DNA of 64,000 nucleotides from Ciborinia camelliae. Its lineage: Eukaryota > Ascomycota > Leotiomycetes > Helotiales > Sclerotiniaceae. The notes below the pieces were generated by a model. That model was not told where the DNA came from, searched no databases, and saw only the letters and a list, made by a program, of their open reading frames with translations. The first letter of the stretch is position 1. Each line of letters opens with the position of its first letter. Location: NCBI GenBank assembly GCA_025890175.1, contig JANPYM010000003.1:141302-205301 (forward strand), given 5' to 3'. Both the position numbers and the translations under genes were made by a program. Shown piece after piece: positions 46,315 through 58,915 of the stretch.

Positions 46315-47740
46315 TCATCCGTTAACAGGAACTTGCACCTTCTTTTGTATTCTTCTTAATATAAGTTGCATACTGCTTAGATCAAAATCCTCCCTCTTGG
46401 GATCCCAAGCTGCGATGACATCAAAAACAAGAAAAGCCTTCTCAGCTTCCAGTTCAACAAATCCCGAGACCTTGACAGAGCCTCTTGGGGGAAGATTCTG
46501 CCTCGGGCGCAGCCTTCTGGTGATCTCGACATATTTTATTTTAGCTGCAATCAGGGATTTTGCTAACGATGAATGCAAATCCTGGAAAGTGTACGTAAGG
46601 ATAGGGAGGATCTCTTCTTTCACGTTTGGTTTACCGGGTGCCGCAGCGTCCCCGATTTCTTTGCTTTTGTCGCCCAAAGTATTTCGTGGTGGTAGATCCT
46701 TCGTAGTCAATGGGCGTTGGACACCCCCAGCAACTTTTTGTTGTCCGTTCAACTCCCTCGTCTCCTTCACCCATTTTTGTGATCGAGCGAGTATTTGATC
46801 TATCGATTGCTGAGTGGGAGTAGCTTGAACTTCTACGCCGAACTTTCCTGCTATGCTTCTAAATTCTTCAGCGGCCAGTACTTTGAAAAAACTCCATGAA
46901 GATTGAAAAACAGCTGTTGGCCACAAAACATTTCGTATTTTGTATACTAATGAGGCCTCGACGGGTGCTACGACCCAGGAAATTGTATCGTCAGTGATTT
47001 CGAGTCTGATGTATATTATTAGTCTTGTTTCGTGTGATCTTTTGTGGCAAGTAACCTACCCCGATCGTTCAAATGTTGGTGGTGGAAATTTAGGGAAATC
47101 AATATCAAGCCAAAGTCTTCTGGTTTTCATATTTTTCCCGGCGAATCGCACGATGCCTGGAGTTTTACTAGCAAAATCTCGCATGAACTCCGCCAAGTCA
47201 ACTGGAAGAATGTTAATAACTATCACCCAATTCGTAATTGTTGCGCAGAAAACGAACCTCTGAGTTTCTGTAAGAGTTCTGCGTCCTTGCTTATCCTCAT
47301 GAACTCTTGGAATTCTGGATCAGTTCCTTTGTAAGGAAAAGCAGGGAGCTCTTTCGTGGTGCCGGGAAATGGTATGAATAATGGTTGCGCCGCTTCTTGC
47401 CATTCCTCCTCTGGGATATGTTTGGATGCCTCCTCGGCAGCTTTATCGAAGGGGGCGAGAACTAGTCGAGTGTAGATCTCAAAGGAAGCAATGGCTACGA
47501 TAATGGTGATGGCTGCATTTCTATATCATGTCAGTATATATGCTTCCTGCAGACACAATCAAAGCAAGCATACTTTGGGTTAAAAGGTGGTTTCTTGAAC
47601 CGAACCACCTGGATATCTGATGCCGATGATGATGCATGTCTCTGCGCATTCAAGCGCATAGGTAATGTACTTGTCGAGAAGACATTAGGTGTTAGTCTCG
47701 CCCGCACATTCGTTGCTCGAGGTTTAATGAATCGAAACAT
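46315..47740 (-). CDS. Conserved fungal mitochondrial-type membrane protein, function unknown
   Basis: Four exons inferred: 47740-47574, 47520-47258, 47201-47060, 47005-46315; phases 2, 1 and 2 agree and give 420 residues. The first ~40 residues are Arg/Ser/Thr-rich with no acidic residue (MFRFIKPRATNVRARL), a typical matrix-targeting presequence. One hydrophobic segment follows at about 58-78 (AAITIIVAIASFEIYTRLVL), then a soluble domain with the conserved-looking block LWLDIDFPKFPPPTFERSG, DDTISWVVAP and a C-terminal beta-rich part ending QKKVQVPVNG. This suggests a single-pass inner-membrane protein, an inference from the targeting signal. I do not recognise a named family. The start at 47740 is the only ATG placing the presequence at the N-terminus. 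Intron 2 uses a GTTCGT donor. Divergent from the Vps3844-domain gene. Confidence 0.8.
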
Positions 47741-48408
47741 CGTGGAGGGTGGTGGTGGATCAAGGCCCGCCTTCAAACTGGCGAGCCCTTGATAGGGAAT
47801 TTATGTGGCGAATTAGGTAGATTCTCTCGTGTTTACGGATGCGATATTGATGGAATATCTGGTAGATTTGACGTGAAGGGAGGTAAGTAATGTCAATAGT
47901 CAAATAATATTCGTGAGGATGTGAGTTGAAGAGGTTTGGTAGGAAAGTAACAAGAGCGCAAGATGGATCTACTAGGTAGGTAAGCCAGTTCGGCCTTGTT
48001 TACCAATTTATTTCCGAATAAAGCAAATAACCTGACAAAACCTTTGATGGCAAATTTACCAGATTTGATGAATAATAACCAAATCAAGAAACGATTCTCT
48101 CTCTTTTTTTGCACTATGAATAAATATTAATTGGGGTTTTATATATCTATATAAATTCTCAAAATGTAGAAGGAGTAGTAATCTTCAAATGCCGAAAGAT
48201 CTTACCTACCTACCTATCAATCCTATCCTTTCTCATCCCATCCCACACGATATCAACTCTGTCTGAAAGTGGTTTAGCGTCAAATCGCGGCTTAGCTTGG
48301 CTGGGTACCACATCTTGAGGTTATCAGCACCCGACAGCATCGACACTCTCCAGAACGTCACTTGAGTATGAGCTTCTCAAACCACATCAACAAAACTCAT
48401 CAACAAAT
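47741..48408. promoter_or_regulatory. Divergent promoter region, mitochondrial-type / Vps3844 genes
   Basis: 668 bp between two divergent start codons. It contains several TACCTACCTACC stretches (about 48204) and no other gene. No specific factor site can be defended. Confidence 0.55.
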
Positions 48409-49573
48409 ATGAAGCTCTCCTCCAGCTTCCTTTTACCATTTCTGGCCAGTACAGTCTGTGCCGCATCGAATCCCGCCCGTGCATACATCTTCGAAGGCCA
48501 ACAGTGGCCAAATAACTTAGCATCACCTCCAGCTCTATCCCCCAATGAAGCTCGACTCATTCTCGCACAACGATTAGGAGTGTCACAATTTCATGATGTC
48601 GGATCGGTTGACCGTAGTGCCATTCAGCATATCAATAAGTTTGGAGGACAGTTGAAATCATTATTCAAGGATGCGCCAAAGGATAGGGCGGCTGAGTTGG
48701 TTATGATTGTTGAGGGAGTATCAGAGGAGACGGCCGGACCAGTCTTGGATGCTTGGTCTTCTATCAATCCAGCATTCACAATCTCAAATCCACCTTCAGT
48801 TAGGACGACGCGGAAATTGGCAGATGATTTGGAGTTACAAGTCGGAGAGGCAAAGAAATGCTCTCTTGAAGAAGCTATCAATCCATTCGCAGATGAATGC
48901 TGGAATGGAAATTCGAAGATTATGCACATTGACTTGAAGAAGCAGTCAAAGGTATGGGAAATACGATACTCTTCCAGAGATTACTTGGCTAATGTTGAGA
49001 CAGAATAAGGATTTCATCAACACAACTTTCGAACGATTAACTAAATTCGCCTCCAAAGAAGAAATGAATGTACTCGTCATCCTCATGCCTGAATCACACA
49101 GAGGCAGTGGCTCTTACGGCTCTTACGCTATACCTTCACAAAAGAAGCTCTCCAGTAGAAAAAAAGTCGAAGAACCAATGACCGGATCTGTCGATAACCA
49201 AGTACAAAAATCCCCGAGTTCCAATTCTTCCTACAACAATAATACTATCATCAGAACAACTCTTCCTGTCTGCCATGCCTCTTTGGACAAATGTATCTCT
49301 TCCACACACAACTGCTCATCGATGGGCGCTTGCTACAAGAAATACACATCCCAATCCGGCGATTGCTTCGCATGTAGATGCGGTGCTGATTCGGGACGTG
49401 GAGGATCTGCTTGTCAAAAAAGAGATATCAGTGGTCCTTTCTGGTTGATTTTCATTTCCAGTCTCGTCCTAGTCGGGCTTGTTTCCTGGGGAATCGGCAT
49501 GTTGTATAGCATTGGCGATGAAAAATTACCTGGGGTCATTGGTGCCGGTGTTTCTTCCGGCAAGGGAAGATAA
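48409..49573 (+). CDS. Vps3844-domain (DUF3844) type I membrane protein
   Basis: Two exons, 48409-48951 and 49004-49573, joined across a 52-nt phase-0 intron (GTATGG, GCTAAT branch, GACAG), giving 370 residues. Signal peptide at 1-18 (MKLSSSFLLPFLASTVCA). A lumenal domain with SPNEARLILAQRLGVSQFHD is followed by a Ser/Asn-rich linker. A Cys-rich EGF-like region (about 271-321; eight or more Cys, with CFACRCGADSGRGGSACQ) precedes a single membrane span (FWLIFISSLVLVGLVSWGIG, about 327-349) and a short cytosolic tail with repeated Gly. This is the Vps3844 C-terminal domain architecture, conserved in fungi and associated with ER or vacuolar sorting. An AAG acceptor at 49009 would shorten the protein by two residues; CAG is preferred. 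Confident family call; exact role inferred. Confidence 0.9.
48952..49003 (+). other. Intron of the Vps3844-domain gene
   Basis: 52 nt, GTATGG donor, GCTAAT branch site 11-16 nt ahead of the acceptor GACAG. Confidence 0.85.
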
Positions 49574-52500
49574 TCGTTGTATGAATTCCGAAAGATATGT
49601 ACGCTTAGGTTCGAAGACTGAGAGATTCGAGGAGCTTTTATTTGGTCATGGTAGGCGTTTCACAAGAAGAAAGGAAGAGATCGAGAAGCCTGTATTTGTT
49701 TGGGCTGCATAGTAGCCGGTGTACAGACACGGGTGTGTCACTTATTTATAGCAATGAAATTTCATCAATCCCATTCATCTTTACCGTGCAGCCGCATTTT
49801 TTTCGAATCGTGGTATTCGTATCATCCACTCCTTTCAGGATATATAAGATTACCTGATAAACCAAGTGGTGGATTAGTGCATACTAGGTAGGTACTATGC
49901 ATACAACTCTCATAAGAGCCATTTACGAATAACAGTTCATGTAATTGTTTTCACCATTCCATTCCATTCCCTTTTTGTCGCCATTGTCGGCTTTCATTAT
50001 TACTTACCTTACTTACCTTGATTACCTACTTTACTTGATTTTATCTGTTCATCTCATCTCATCTCATCTCATCTCTTCTCTTCTCTTCTCTTCCCCTCTC
50101 CATTCATTATCAGCGAGGAAACCCATTCTGGAAGCTAGACGTAGGTACCTAGCTAGCTAGCTGGATATCTCTCGCTCTCGGTCTCTGATCGATTCATCAA
50201 TCATAGTATGCACTGTCTCAGATGCATTTCCGGGTGCAGAAAGGGGAATCAATATCAGAATGGTTGATTATATCTCCGATACTGTGATGTTGAGGGGTTT
50301 GGTTGGGGATTGTTTTATTGTGTTTTTATAGTGGAGGGGATGGGATTTGTAGGTTAGAGAGGGGGGAAGGGGGAGGGGGGAACTTATTTCGGTTAAAATC
50401 CCATTTATGTTTAAATGAGGAGATAAATAAAAAAAACTCACCTAATCATAATATCAGCATTCTTAGCCATGTGCCTGCGACTTTCGTGGTATCTATCTAT
50501 CTATCTATATAAAGGAAAGGAAAAATAAATAAGAGGATAGTTTGTCGGGAATATGATATTTACATACAGAATGCGATGACCGCGCAAGGAGTACGCAACG
50601 CAATGGTTGGTCGAAATATGGGTGTGTTAATTATTGAAAGGTTAGATGGGAAGGATGGTGATGGGATGGATGGTGATGGATCATAATTGTGTGATGTGCG
50701 ATGTTTATTTGTATATCTTGTATCCTGATTGTATTGTCGATTTTATTTTTTCGTTATTTCGTCACTTCGTCGCTTCGTCGCTTCGTCGCTTCGTCGCTTC
50801 TTCTTCTAGATCCAACTTCCAAGAGATATCGTTAAAAGGAAAGAAAACTTTACCAATAAAATAGGGATTTATACACCCACTTACTTACAGTATGTGTGAT
50901 CTTGATCATGAATTCAACTCATCGAAAAGCCCTTCAGTGATTGGGACTATCTGGCATGCAGATTTACTGCATCATCTAATGGAAAGGGAAAGTCTGTACC
51001 TACTGTTTTTTATATCCACACTTTAGGTAGTAAGTAAGCAACGGGTTATTAATAATTGGATGATTCACTGCGATGCCTATGAGATAGGGAAAGACACACT
51101 CATTCTGGCTAGGGAAGTGTAGATTTATTTACCTTACCCGGGCGACCCCAGAATCAAGTCTAGTCCAGCAATCACATGTACCTAGCTAGCTATATCCATC
51201 CATCCATCCATTCATTCCCACTCTTCGTGCTCAACTCGAGGTTCTAAGTTATGAGACTCAGAGATATTCCTCGGATGCAGATAAACGCATCGCATCTCGA
51301 ATCGCAAGTCTTGAGTCTTGATCTTGATCTTGAGTCTTGATGTTGAGATAGAAAAGAACCTGGATGTGGATATCTCTATGCTGGGCTACCCGGACGTTGA
51401 ATATCTCATCTCTCTGCAAGAGAAAGACAAAGGGGAAATGGAAATGGAAATAGGTATAGGTATAGGTATATAAGAGGAGACTGATGGCTACAACTCAAGT
51501 CCGGGTCGCTTGCCGTGGCTCTTTTGTCTTCTATGCTCTGCTAGGAGCTGAAATAGTATTCGCATATGATATATAGGTATATAGGTATATAGGTATATAT
51601 AACGGGGGATCAATGACAATACTTATTCTGAGATATGACTTCCCACGGATCACGAGGGGATGGTATTTAGTTGGTGTTGGTGATGAGTATGGCAATCATA
51701 GCATCTCTAGCGATGATGACAATATGATCCCCGATGATGATAATTAGATTTACATTTCTTCCCAATTCAATTCAATTTGATGTTTATGACATGCTATGAC
51801 ATGTTATGTATATGTATATATCCCCAAAATATAGAACGAATAATCTCCAGAGCGAATCACCGTTCGTTTTCCTATTCAGGTTCCCCAGTGGGACTCTATG
51901 GAATGGAATGGAATAATGGAGATGGAGCTGCAGATCATAGAATGGGATGCGTATTCTGGCCAGCGTTCTATTTCATATGCATGCTACAGTACAACTATAA
52001 CGCGTATTTATGAGGGTCTAATACGATAGATAGTCAGTCGGTGTTCTCTCCTCATGTTGAAGTCGCATCATTTAGACATCTACAATTATTTCTCCATCTA
52101 TACATACATTACGTCCAAGTTCCTAATGAAATCAAGGAATCGCGAATCATTTTCATGGATGTGCTAGATAGGTATGGACCTACGAATGTAACGCGTTTTC
52201 TCGGTTACTTTTCCTTTTTGGGTCTCATGTTTTGAGGATCGGAATTTCAATTTCTGGGTGGAATGGATGGGTACGAATGAGGGATGAGGATGTTTATATA
52301 CCTAGGTAGGTACCTTTTTATAATGGGTAATATCTCATTTGCATGATCTGGTCGATGAAGTTTATGAGATGGGGATGTGTATGTGTATGTATGTGTGTAT
52401 GAAGATGCGCTTCTTATATTAAAGGTAAAATTCTAATAAATGATATTGAGTTTATGATTTAATTTTCAAATGCATGTGTTTGTTTACCTACCTACCTATA

Positions 52501-53489
52501 TATAGATGCAGATTCGAGGTAGGTTAGAACTTGAAAGGTGGGTTGGGGTTGGGGTCGGGGTAGATACTTCGGTAACTAGGTACCCATTCAGGGAGAAAAG
52601 GAAGAAGCGAGGTGATGCTCCGGAACTCGCGACGCATATCTCCCACTGGCATCCAACTGCAGAGATCAAGAATCGAGCATGCGAGAAACAGTTTCCAGAA
52701 GTATCAACCGATGAGAAAAAGAACGTGCATCGGGGCGGGGCGGCGCAGCGCGAACTAAAAATGATGTACGTGTAAAAAAGAGGGTGATTCTTTGCGTAAA
52801 GATCAAAGGTGTGCCGAATTGGAATCTCGGATGTAGAGAGAGGAGGGGGGCGTGGGTTGAGACTGCTGGCTATACGGTATGCGACTACGCAGCTATGGAT
52901 ATGAAGGGTGGAAGGGAGGTGAGGACTGGTATTCTGTCTGGTGATGATAAGGTTATGGGCAATATACGATGAGAAGAAGTAGATATTAATAGCAAACACA
53001 AAAAGCACTGCAATGTAATGTAATGTAACGGGAATATTTGCTAGGTGGAGTGAGTGACATTGGTATTGTTCCTCCTTACTCTGAAGAGCGAGAATCCGGA
53101 TATTGTCGTAGCTCCGAGTTGTAGGTAGGGTGTCTTACTAGATTCATGCAGTAAGTAAGTAGCCTGTCAAAGATTTGGAATAGAATACAATAAGTTATAA
53201 CGTGTGCCAATGATCTTGAACTTGGGTCACTGTAAACCGTAACTCGCAACTGGTGGCCAAGTATTTAAGAAATAAAGAAAACCTATCCATACATACATGA
53301 TAAAGAGAGCCTATCCAAGCAAAGATAAAAAAATGGTAGTTATTTTTCCTCCCAAAGCTGGCAAAGTTGGTTGCGGGTGCGATATAGATATTGAAATCGA
53401 TACTGCATTCAAAGCAAAAGCAAAAGCAAACTCCCCCGATAGCTAGGCATTATCCATACATCAATTCCAGAACTTGTCAAGTGGCGAAC
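49574..53489. other. 3.9-kb stretch without a supported gene
   Basis: Frames at 50303-50512, 51777-52013, 52496-53008 (-) and 52506-52775 (+) have no domain or plausible exon structure. The region has many short repeats: ATCTC at about 50050-50095, CGTCGCTT at about 50760-50800, GGTATA at about 51455-51475 and 51570-51598, GTATGTGT at about 52378-52400. It could contain a long UTR or non-coding RNA, but nothing in the sequence shows it. Confidence 0.5.
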
Positions 53490-56114
53490 TCAACTTTGCA
53501 TTATATGCGCCCTTAAAATTGAAATGTGTGACCTCTCTCGACTACTTACTTTGCGTGCACATAACCCATTCAGTCTTTGCGCCTCCGTATCTCTACCGAA
53601 CTCATACTGGTATGGGGTCACGCGTTGAATATCTGCAAGGGAAACTTTGTTGTGTGCAGTTCTTTCCGACGCGAGGTTCTGGGCGCAGATGAAGATGTCA
53701 CGAATCTCATCTCCCGTCCATTAAGTGGCTGGCCCATATTGCTATGCTTCTTTTTCTCCACCCATTGCTTAATCTCATCACTTTCCGAGCACAGACCATG
53801 TTCTTCTATTTCTGTGAGACAGGTGCCGGATTTCGGTTTGTTGGGCTGGTGTCAATTGCTTGAACTTGACAGTACGGTGGACTCGAGAGAGGATGGCTGG
53901 TTCAATATCCGTGACTTTGTTTTGGTTCGTCGTCATTATCAAGATGCCTTTGAAATTATCGAGTTCGTGAAGACGTGCTTTTGGGGATTCATGAGCTTGA
54001 CACTTGAAATTATTGATGGGTGTGGGTGGCTTACGATATAACAGTCCCTCTCTGATATAAGCATATTCATTCCTAAGCCTTTGATGTATTAAAGCATCCG
54101 CCCCATCTCTGATATAAATCGTTAGTGGTCTTTTTCCAGAATGCTTTTCTACATGTCTTACATCAATAGTATGACGTTCCAACTTGCTGCAAGCTCACAC
54201 ATCTCCTTCAGCATCTTCTCTGCTTCATCGAGTAATGTGATGTCGCTCATATCAACTTTGAACAAGCCCATGTTGGAGGCTTTGGCTAAAGACTCGGCGA
54301 GAAAAGCCTTACCTGTTCCACTGGGGCCTTTCTTTCGTTAGCTAATAATCTACAAGTATGGCATGATTACCCATTCGCGTACCGTGAAAGAGTAAGATGA
54401 GGTTATCTCTCTTTCCAATATTGGTATTTTCAATGTGTCTCGTGGGCAACTGAGCCATCACGTTCATATGTTGAGCCACCAATTTTTGAATATATCCAAG
54501 CTCTTTTCGTTCCATATTTCCAGGCATTACAAATTTTTGGTAAATCTCGTGCTCGGCATTTTTCTTGAATTCCTGGGTTGCAATCTTGTCGAGTGAAAAT
54601 TGACACCACATCTTGCCAGTCAACGCATATCCCAAAACTCGAGGTGCCAGCAGCAGATCATTGTCATCGTCCTGGAAAACACCATCTTTCTCCATAGCCG
54701 TACACCATGCGGTGGTCGTGTTATCCTCGCAGAGGGAGCATTGACAAATCCGAGTAAGAGCCTGGGCGTGCCCTCCTAAAAGAGGCGACCCGGTTCTTCT
54801 GACGTAGTTCTCTGTATCCAGAACTATTTCTTCGTCTATCTGTTTATTGAATGTAATTAGTATATACCAAACGGTTTCTGACAGAGTATCATACATACCT
54901 TTGCAAACCTCGCCCCTGTGTTTTGTAGTTTGATAACATCGCCACAGTATCTCAATACTGGTCCAGCTCTTTGATGGCCAATTGTATATTTCCGAAACAA
55001 TCCCCTACGATTGAAAACGATTTTCTTTCCTTCACGCCTGCTGTATTGCTCGTGTATCCGAATGGCATCAATACCCCGTTTTCCTCCGTGCGTGAAGAAA
55101 TCCACCGGGTAGATTGGCAGGTTTAAGATGGCCATGTTGTCATCAAAGGGTTGAATAGTAAAATTGTACATATTTCGCACCAAGGATTTCCCATCCCAAT
55201 CCCATAGCCATGCTGTGATTATCAATGAACAATCTGATCCAAACTGAACGTCGTTGACTTTGAGCACTTGGGGTGCTTCATGTACATCTTGCGAGTCTGA
55301 ATGTGACCAATTTGTGACAACCAGACTCCCTGGTATGATCAGAGTATCGAGTTCATTGAATTTGATGGTCGTGTAAGTATCCCTGAATTGTTGAAGTTTA
55401 ACTAAATCGGGGCAGATGTTCTGATGCGTATCCAAGAGTATGCGGAATCGGTGGCGAAGCAGTGCATTTGTTTCTGCAGGTAGTGAACTCTGTTTTTCAA
55501 GGAATTTTTTCCAATACATAACGATTGGATTCCGTACTTCTGACAGACTGACGACTTTACTATCCCATTTTTCTCTCCCTGTATGTTCAATATAATCTTT
55601 CAGGATCTCCTTGAGCAGGTTTAATATTTCTGGGTCCGCGATAGAAATCGTCCATGAATTCGAGTTCAATCCCACATCGTCGACATTTCCGGTCAGTTTT
55701 AGCCAAATTGAAGGGACTTCAGCTTGTAAGTTATCAAACCCCACGACAGGGCCTGGATCTCTCGATTCCGTCTTAACCTTCTCATCGATGTCTCTGTGCT
55801 TAATGTAATACTGTATGTCCTCTTCGGTTTTTGCGGGGTTATCCGAGAATTGTTTCTCTGTGCCTCTACATTCTTCTGACTTGGATACGAGGTTCTGCAA
55901 TTTTTCGATTTCCTTCTCGAGGGACGTGATTCTTTTCAGCGAGTAATCAATCAATCTGTCATTCGGAGGGGTTTCATTGATGTCATTCTATAGAAATCAG
56001 CAACGGCATATCTTGGCTAGAACAAGATACACCTTTCAATAGACTTACAGTATATGTAGGATTCTCTTGAGCGACCTGGACGTCAAGATTATCTTGGACT
56101 TCCGTTGTAGACAT
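53490..56114 (-). pseudogene. Decayed AAA+ ATPase of the fungal DUF7025 type
   Basis: Exons inferred: 56114-56049, 55987-54899, 54839-54383, 54327-54162, 54108-54035, then from 53977. The ~385-residue N-terminal part has a coiled coil (about 35-60) and the beta-rich region preceding the ATPase core in fungal DUF7025 proteins (LIIPGSLVVTNW, IDAIRIHEQYSRREGKK). The AAA core follows: Walker A GPSGTGKAFLAESLAK (about 538; usual Thr after Lys is Ala), Walker B VILLIDGAD (about 589; catalytic Glu replaced by Gly), sensor-1-like ILIMTTNQNK, and SRVHRTVKF with the arginine-finger region. Beyond QLTPAQQTEI the conserved C-terminus continues in a second frame (EIKQWVEKKKHSNMGQPLNGRE), then a third (DIFICAQNLASERT), the latter after a tandem 5-bp duplication at 53704-53713. 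Substitutions plus two frameshifts indicate a dead gene, though an expressed truncated pseudo-ATPase is possible. Confidence 0.82.
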
Positions 56115-57350
56115 CTCAGCTGTACTTTCTCACTTGGAATTGGTATTTGACTTCTTTATTGAGTAACGATGAGAACTATGTTATTATTAGTCCTCTGAAC
56201 TTTAGCTCAAGAGATATTGGATATTTTCTTTCTTCGGAATCAACTGGCCTTATTATGTTGATATCTTTTCGGGTACATAAGCCGTTCTAGTTGGAAGAAG
56301 TCAAGTCTCAAGTGTATGGAGAGTAAAAGAACTAAAGGCAGCTATTTTTGGTTTCACGTATCTAGACACAGTCATAGATTTAATTGATGAACAGCCACAT
56401 AAACTCAGAGTGGTTGATCAGTCAATCAGTCAGTTATCAGCCAACTTTTGATATTCAATTAATAATCCTTATTTTAAGAAATCAGAATAAAATAATTCTT
56501 TTTTATTTGCGGCTGGAGAATGTCGACTGGTATGCACATTACATGAACCTGTATATATTCATCTATTATCGTGATGCAATGGAATCATATGATGAAATAG
56601 TTGATACGAGAAGGCCTTGCTGTTCTTATTTGTGTTATGATAACGGAGCCCTACTTCCCATCTGAAATCGGTCTTGATCAATTGCCAGTCTTAGCACTAG
56701 TTCACGAGTCTGGTGCCCGTGATAATCTGAAGGATTTCCATCCATCGTTTTTTGTCGACCATGGGGACCCTCAAGTTCTGGAAGAATGGTACGGTGCGAC
56801 AATTGAAACGGCAAAGAGGCTATTTGAAGATATCAGCGCTACGCAGAGAACTCTCGACGCCATATGGATGAGAAGATAATTAATCGCCGTGGGCAAGGTG
56901 TGGCCAAAGGAGTGCGAAACTTCGTCTCTGCTATTCATCACTTCTTACAAACATCCACTCCAACAGCAGATATCGCCAAAAGAAATCACCCGGGACGAAA
57001 TATAGCGGTTTCGCGTATTGAGCTTTTACCTTCCTCATCTATGATGCGAAGAATAAGAAGATACATGAGAGCTTTCTTGCAAATGACAGGCCATTGGGAT
57101 TTCCATACAGCGATGAGCTGCCATACATTTAGTTGAAGGGGCAGCTAAATCAGCATTTTCGATCCATGATTCTACAAATTCATCCGCAAGTTGTGAAAAT
57201 ATTCGCCTCCATCACGGTAAACTACAATAAACGGTCGTCGTCCAGAAGAGTTGCGAGAGCCGATATTCGTGATGCCATATTTACTTCTCCGAGGACCAGA
57301 ACGATATCCAATAGGCACGATAGAAAATATTTGAAAAGCAACGCTGGGTA
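56115..57350. other. Region with weak ORFs only
   Basis: A + strand frame at 56601-56879 (92 codons) contains a protein-like stretch (HESGARDNLKDFHPSFFVDH, later EEWYGATIETAKRLFEDISA). The next frame at 56864-57136 overlaps it by 16 nt and is basic. They could be exons or scraps of one small or decayed gene, but there is no recognisable domain and no clean splice pair, so I leave it uncalled. Confidence 0.3.
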
Positions 57351-58555
57351 GGTAGGTAGGTAAGAAGGATGATATGATCTTGGTATAGGATGACGCTAAA
57401 CAAGGCTGTAGATATCTAATGCGATGTCATATGAAGGGTTTAAAAAGGTTGAATTTCTGATAAACCAGCTTTTGAATTTGCCATTCCAAGATATACATGA
57501 TCTTCGAGTTGATATGTAAAGAAAATAGCAATGCAAGAACAAATGAGATTTCGACTACGAAAGTAAAAGAATTGAGAAAAAAAACGAAACGAAACGAGAG
57601 AATAAATGAGAAGAAAGAGAAAGAATAATGAGCCGGATCTCAAGGAATAGGTAGGTAAAAAGTTGGATACAGGAACGGATAAAGGAGTCAACCAAACCTG
57701 GCGTGTACCAACCTGGGTACTTTACGTGCAAGCATTTGATGCTTCGCCGCAATCGTATATGATTTTCCGTTCCAGTTTCGTTTCCCCCAGAAGACTCCAG
57801 ACTCCAGACTCAATCAACACAGTAGGTTAACTAGGTAGTCTGGCTCCCTTAGCCACCCATTATTCATTGTCTAATACCTACCTACCTCGAAAATGAACAG
57901 GAGATATCGGTGGTAAACCGAAGGACGAAATACAATCCAATTCATTCATCCATCATCCATCCATCCGCTAATTAGCTAGAAAAAACATCTATCGAAGTTC
58001 ACGATTCCAGAAACATATAAATCCAAATCCAAATCCAACCCTCATCTATCATCCAACACCATCCAACACCATCCCATCAATCCATCCCGATCTTTCCCCC
58101 CCAACAGAACGAATAGAAAGAAAGAAAGAACAAAAGATTCAAGCCCCAGTTTAGGTAGCCCCGCGACGCGACGTGACGCGCAAGCAACTGAAATTTAATT
58201 TTCGACCGTGACCGACGGGGACAATTAAGCCAAGTAGGTATTAGATAGATAGAAAACCCCAACCATTACACATCCATGCATATGAAACCCCAAAAAGGGG
58301 ATTTTGGTGACGGTTATAGTATTTTAATTTTAGCACCTGAGGAGTTCTTTTTGCTTGATAGCGACGGGAGGAATGACTTATTTTTAACTGGAAGGATGGG
58401 CGGGATAGGGAAATGTGATGGGAGGTGGTAAGTGATACTAATGAGTAATGATTAATAAGATAGGCAACAAGCCTACCGCAAAAGAGAGGATGTTGGAAAG
58501 GGTTCTAAATAAGTTATTAATAGTATTATAAAAATCTATTTATAATTAAGATTTG
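57351..58555. other. Intergenic, no gene seen
   Basis: Contains GGTAGGTAGGTA, CCATCCATCC and CCAAATCC short repeats and a GC-rich CCCCGCGACGCGACGTGACG at about 58160. No coding potential. Confidence 0.5.
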
Positions 58556-58915
58556 TAGGTTTGTAGATTTGTAAATTCGTAGATTCGTAGAATCGGAGAA
58601 AGAAGGTAGATTCGTAGATTTATAGATTTATAGGTTCGTAGATTCGTAGATTCGTAGATTCGTAGATTCGTAGATTTATAGATTTGTAGATTTGTAGGTT
58701 CGTAGGTTTATAGATTTGTAGATTCATAAATTCATAGGTTTATAAATTCGTAAATTCGTAGATTTGTAAGTTCGTAGATTCGTAAATTTGTAGGTTCGTA
58801 GGTTTATAGGTTTGTAGATTTATAAATTTATAGGTTTATAAATTCGTAAATTCGTAGATTCGTAAATTCGTAAATTCGTAAATTGTAAATTCGTAAATTA
58901 TAAATTTGTAGATTC
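58556..58915. repeat. (TTCGTAGA)n octamer satellite, degenerate
   Basis: About 45 units of 8 bp of the type TTCGTAGA with frequent TTTATAGA/TTTGTAGG variants. The variants differ mostly by C/T and G/A. It marks the left border of the second A/T isochore. Confidence 0.92.

Noticed and set aside
52496..53008. 170-residue - strand ORF
   Set aside because: No domain, Pro/Ser/Thr-rich composition from intergenic repeats, and overlapped by + strand frames of equal quality.
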